Source: Ectocarpus siliculosus (taxonomy: Eukaryota > Sar > Phaeophyceae > Ectocarpales > Ectocarpaceae). From it: a DNA stretch of 64,000 bases. The notes under the pieces were generated by a model. That model was not told where the DNA came from. It worked only from the letters and a program-made list of their open reading frames with translations, and searched no databases. Shown one piece after another: positions 59,833-64,000 of the stretch (within the stretch, counting starts at the first letter, position 1; each line of letters opens with the position of its first letter). A program made the position numbers and the translations under genes. The stretch lies in the NCBI GenBank assembly GCA_000310025.1, contig FN649746.1:2726797-2790796 (forward strand), read 5' to 3'.

Positions 59833-61113
59833 CGGTTTTTCCTGCCTTTCCTGCTTCCAAGAGGTAGACTCCTTTATGTGTGAGTGTCAAATCATCACAT
59901 GTGGCCAGTCTGACAAACATGTTTTTCAAGCTTGTCTTTGGTGATGATCTCCTCTAGCTGCTTGAGCGAGTCAATCTGAGCCAATCCTGTCGGTAGCTGG
60001 GCAAGTTGGGCAGACATTGCTCAATGGTGTATCAATCCTGTCGGGCTTGTCTGTGTGTTTTTGGTTTGGGTCCATTCATCCCTCTGAGAAAGGCTCGGGT
60101 ATTGCGGGGCGATTTTCTCTCCCACAACCCTAGAGATGTTTCGCTCCACGTTGTGTGTTCGTTGTTATCTCTGCTCTTTTTATGTTGCGGGGTGATTATT
60201 TTGTTGTTCTCTTAGCTCCATCAACAGACTTTGACCTCTGAGAACGCGCCGGGGGGCGTCCTTTCCACGCGCGTATGCGCCCCCGGGGCGTTCTCAAGAG
60301 GATGGTATGCGGCAGTTCGCGATGACCTTGCTTCACACCGCTAACATTGCAACGAACAGCTCATATGCTGCGTGTCACACACAAGGCCGGCGAAAAATAA
60401 GCGAGGTGAGCTCGGGGAGGAGCTCCCCTTTGGTCATTGAGCCGCCCGTAACCTGATTATATAGGGTCGACGGACGTTGATGAAAATTCATCGACGACCC
60501 TACCGGTAGGCAACAGTTGTTGTTTTGGTTTGCACGAGAGGACATGAAAAAAGAAGTTAGTCTATGCTACATTCCGGGGACTTGTAGCAAGCGTGGTGTA
60601 CATGTGACATGTACAGTAGGCAAATCGTCACGAGGAAAATATCCAACCGCACTTGGAAAACATCTCGTGTAGGGTGTAGAACATTGGGACAAATGGCGTA
60701 GACCTTATGACCGCACGGCGTATTGCGGTAGCAATACCGTAACAGCCTATTGTAGACCTCAGCCTTGTATCCTCTCCGCAACAGATTCTGCTAAACTCTG
60801 TTGGCCTACTACAGTATGGCCGCAACAGAAGCTCGCTATTCCGCCTACAAGGAAAACATAAGTTTCTCGTATCCGGTGCATGAAATCCCAGACGCAAGAA
60901 ACCGTTCAGCTGAGCGAAGGCAATATTGGCATGATGGGTGAGGGATTTCCACTTAGCAGGCAAGTACTGTAGTCGAGCCGCAAACTTAATCACGGAGGTT
61001 AAGCGACGCAGCACCACTCATCAGAGAATCGCCACAACCCCTCCTCCAATTGCCCCGGTGAATTTTCGCGAACCCCTACTACCGGAGTCTACGCCTTGGG
61101 CGAAGAGTGATGC
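59833..61113. other. Intergenic stretch, hairpin inside
   Basis: No gene was recognised. It contains the hairpin at 60239-60296 and a smaller one at about 60464-60500 (GGGTCG...CGACCC with TTGATGAA/TTCATCGA arms). A 130-codon minus-strand open frame at 60628-61017 has no recognisable content and may be 3' untranslated sequence of the next gene. Confidence 0.4.
60239..60296. repeat. GC-rich inverted repeat (hairpin)
   Basis: The left arm TGAGAACGCGCCGGGGGGCG (60239-60258) and the right arm CGCCCCCGGGGCGTTCTCA (60278-60296) are nearly perfect complements around a 19-nt loop. It may be the end of a mobile element or simply a cruciform-forming palindrome. Confidence 0.8.
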
Positions 61114-63604
61114 TCACACGCAGCCAGCTATCGAAGTGGAGCCTTGGGATCCCACACGTCGGCCTGCGGCCGCCACCCCCCCTACGGCCCTGCTTGCCTC
61201 AGCACTAAGCTGGGTGCATTTGTACCAGTCCAAGCCGGTTGTAGTTGATTCTGGCGGCCATCCCTTTCGCACTTCAACCACCGCGTCATCTTCCACGTCA
61301 GGACGGCAAGGAGTGTCCCCGACAGATGTCCGTGGTACCGTTGCCGAAGATGAAATGTTCTCTCTTTCGGCCGGTTCTTTCGCGACCACCCCTGCCGCTT
61401 GTTCTTCTGCGGCTGCTGCTGCTGCAGCTGACCCTTCCGTCAATCCTATCGCTGATATCGTCGTCGAACCCTGGTCGATGGAATAAACTCTTTTTCCGCT
61501 CGAAGCAAGGTGTTGCCCTTCACCGCTACGAGGCGCCTCGTCCTGCCCTTCCCCGCGGTCCCCGACGTTGTTGCAGTCAAGACTAGCACTGCCCGACAGT
61601 TCAGGGCAAGGTGAATTGCCGTCCTGTCCGACGCGAGCAGACGTGTCGTCCGTGCTGCCTTGGCAGCCTGTTGTGGTACTGCCACTTCCCCCGCCAAAAC
61701 CCACCTCCGCTTGCGTGCAGGAAACGGTTGACGCTGCAGGACCGTCGGTCATATGTCCAGCGGACAGTGTTAAAGATCCCTCTTTGTCTCTGGAGTACAC
61801 TTTTACGCTAGTGGTGACGACAACATGGCCTTCTCCTATGGAACCATCATCGCCGCTTCCGACACCGCCACCAAGATACGGAGATGGGGAACTTACCCCG
61901 GCCATACCGTCAGTTCCCGCCAAGTTCCTAGCGCTAGCGCTCTTCTTGAAGTTATGGTGGTGGAGCCTCCGTTGCAGAAGGTGGTGTTCCTGTGCCACCA
62001 AGGTCCGGGACTCTCTATCACCGCTGTTGTAAACGACGGCGGAGTTGGTGGCACAACTCTCGCCACCCTTGCAGCTTTCGACGAAGTGAGCCCGGCCGTT
62101 TCCGCCGGCCCCGCTCCCTCCTGCGCCGCAACCCGCTCGTCTCGGCTCGGGACATCGGGCCGATGGGATACCCGGCAGCGGAGTACAAGCTTCTCCGGTG
62201 TTAGTGTGGGGGAAGTTGGACTTGGACTGCGAGGGAAGGACAAAGCTGGTGCCCTTGGCGAAGGAGGTTTGGAGAAGCTCGCGACGGCTGCGGGCCTTGT
62301 GCAGGACGTTGTTGTCGAGTCTCTCCCGCTCCTGCGGATGGGGTGGCGATGGATCGTGCGGGCGTTGCGTTTGTGTGCGTTCGCGTGCCGTCGCCCCTGT
62401 GCTGCGTGATTGTGCCGTGATTGTGGGGCGTGCGGGCACTGTTCGACGCCGAATGAGCACGTTTTCGTTTGATGGCCTACTGCAACGGTTTTCTGAACTC
62501 GACGACGCACTCGTCATCCGGTCTACATGCAGACCTGTTGGAAGTCTGTGGCGTCGCTGACCGCCTGGATGAAGAGGTTATTCTCCACTCTGCGACGTTC
62601 CAGCTTCGCTTCCAGTTCTTTCAGCTCTTTCAAGGCCCGATGGTCGCCGTTCGATTGGGCTATTGCCCTGGATAGCGCAGCGACAGCATCAGGTGTGCCG
62701 TGTTGAATGTTGTCCTTCCTTCTTACCTTTCTTGTTCCTGTTGCCAGCATAAAACAGCCTGAGCCATCGGATTTGTGGTCAGAGGCGATGGGTTCCTTCC
62801 TTGAACCCGTCGCTTTGGCTTTCAGGAGACAGAGGACCGCTTTTCAATACGCCCTAAAAAAAAAAGAAGTGACACTATTCGTACGAGACGTACGTTGTGT
62901 TCAGCATGAATACACATGAACAGGGAAAAATCGAACGCTTCTCGCATTGGCATGCAACGCAGTGAAAATGTTTTCGTGTGAGATAGGCAGTACCGTATGG
63001 TAAGCATAGACCGCATCAGCCGTGACCTACGGCACGAAGAGAAACAGAACATGTAAACAAGTGCATCACGTACTCGACTCGGTTCAAGCGATTGAATGGA
63101 CGTGGGGAAATGCGCATTTGGTGTCGAAAGGGTGTGCCGATTCGATTGTGAACTCTGGATATCTTTCCAAACACTTTCTGTGCGCTAGAGACCCTCACCA
63201 AAGAAGAAAAAATGCCCCTTAAAACCCCAGACAGTTTTTTCATCGGCGCGGCTACTGCTGTTCTTCCTTCTTGGCTGTTTTTCGTAGGCTTTTCCGAACT
63301 GCCTGTTTGTGTTGTAAAGTGGAACTTGCCGAGGAACCACATGGCCATTCGCAACCCGCAAACCCTCGCGCGAGTGTTGTTTAGCTTCCCCGCAAGGGTA
63401 GCATGTGCACAGCCCATGGGCGTCGGCGCACGCACGCTCACGTATTTGCGCCTAGCCTCCTTGCCCACAAGGGTCCCTTTGTCGTTGAAATCGACCGCAC
63501 CTCTTTTCCTCGACATCATCCAGCGCAGAGCTCCTGAACGCGGCTTCGTCGAGGATCTCTTTCATGAGCAATGATCTCCGCTCTATCGCCACCACGGTCT
63601 GCAT
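61114..63604 (-). CDS. Unknown protein, N-terminal coiled coil and long Ser/Gly-rich tail, three exons
   Basis: Exons: 63501-63604 (ATG at 63604), 62535-62667 and 61114-62331; phases 2 and 0 match. The product is about 484 residues. Exon 1 encodes TVVAIERRSLLMKEILDEAA; exon 2 encodes a clear charged helix (ALKELKELEAKLERRRVENN) ending SDATDFQQ; exon 3 starts ERERLDNNVLHKARSRREL. The first 100 residues therefore form a short coiled coil. The remainder is Ser/Gly/Thr/Ala-rich with no domain. The last exon could continue through a GTGTGA donor instead of stopping at 61114. Upstream of 63604 other frames are open (63605-63800), so additional 5' exons beyond the window are possible. Confidence 0.5.
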
Positions 63605-64000
63605 ATCGCTACCATGCGCCTTGCGCGGGGGTAGTCGGCCGTCGAGCGAAGGCAAGAGAGGAGGGGTTTTGCGGAATCAGCCAATGCAAAACGGTCGTAG
63701 AAACTGAGTCGCCCGGAGACAGTGTTGGTGGGGAAATATTTTCTCCAGCTGTCGAGGTCAATGTTGCTACCGGCCGCGGGTTGTTGGCTTCGCAATGTAC
63801 GTGTTCAAACGAGCGCGGGAGAGGACAACATGGAAGACCAATGTTGAGACACAAGTGTGTCAATAAAAGGCGTGATCTTATTGACCCTAGTGCCTTGTAG
63901 GGCCGTCCAAACGCCGGCGCCCTGTCTGTCTTGCGCCACACCCCGCGAGGGAATCGCTGAATTCAAGACACAGTTGTTTTCCAGCGTATACCCTACAGTG
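63605..64000. other. Window edge, possible 5' part of the preceding gene
   Basis: Minus-strand frames here look somewhat protein-like (e.g. DSWRKYFPTNTVSGRLSFYD near 63720-63780), but no splice donor and acceptor pair joins them cleanly to 63604. Nothing firm is called. Confidence 0.25.

Noticed and set aside
61568-62409. Plus-strand open frames of 154-194 codons
   Set aside because: They overlap the 405-codon minus-strand exon, which has matching splice phases and a coherent coiled-coil start; the plus-strand frames have neither.

Overview
This is a nuclear genome window from a eukaryote with intron-dense genes (short phase-matched exons, GT-AG introns of about 100-900 bp). The domain set (ADAM-like plus WSC plus Kre9/KNH-like modules in one protein, FNIP-type leucine-rich repeats, a cilium-type coiled-coil gene, CAG/CTG-rich coding tracts) suggests a stramenopile, most likely a brown alga of the Ectocarpus type. 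That placement is inference from style and content, not from a marker gene. A 100-N assembly gap lies at 52067-52166. No rRNA, tRNA, CRISPR or bacterial-style operon was found.

Layout. 1-8 kb: mostly non-coding or unrecognised, with a fold-back MITE-like element (441-708), a small poly-Gln gene candidate (5505-5846, minus) and copy A of an interspersed repeat (about 6631-7850). 8037-17213 (minus): a 13-exon gene of about 1,317 codons whose N-terminal half is a DUF4515/BBOF1-like coiled coil, probably a basal-body or flagellar protein. 17848-44570 (plus): one very large gene, about 40 exons and about 2,900-3,000 residues, divergently transcribed from the previous one across a 634-bp shared upstream region. 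It reads as signal peptide, ADAM-like prodomain and metalloprotease-like domain with a broken zinc site, disintegrin-like domain, two WSC domains, about seven Kre9/KNH-like beta-sandwich modules, an Asp/Asn-rich tandem repeat, one transmembrane helix and a cytoplasmic tail. 44.6-49.1 kb: no gene recognised. 49083-51260 (minus): a two-exon FNIP/LRR-repeat protein. 51.3-53.7 kb: repeats and the gap. 53720-54787 (minus): a poly-Gln/Ser-rich unknown protein. 54.8-61.1 kb: repeat copy C, a GT-rich/(GGTC)n array, a possible retroelement remnant and a strong hairpin. 61114-63604 (minus): a three-exon unknown protein with a short coiled coil at its N-terminus.

The main discovery candidate is the 17848-44570 gene. 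It looks like a cell-surface, wall-facing receptor or scaffold built on a dead ADAM protease plus carbohydrate-binding (WSC) and fungal-wall-protein-like (Kre9/KNH) modules, and its exon phases are consistent across nearly the whole length. Exon boundaries throughout were read by eye from splice motifs and reading-frame phase; where a junction is uncertain this is stated.
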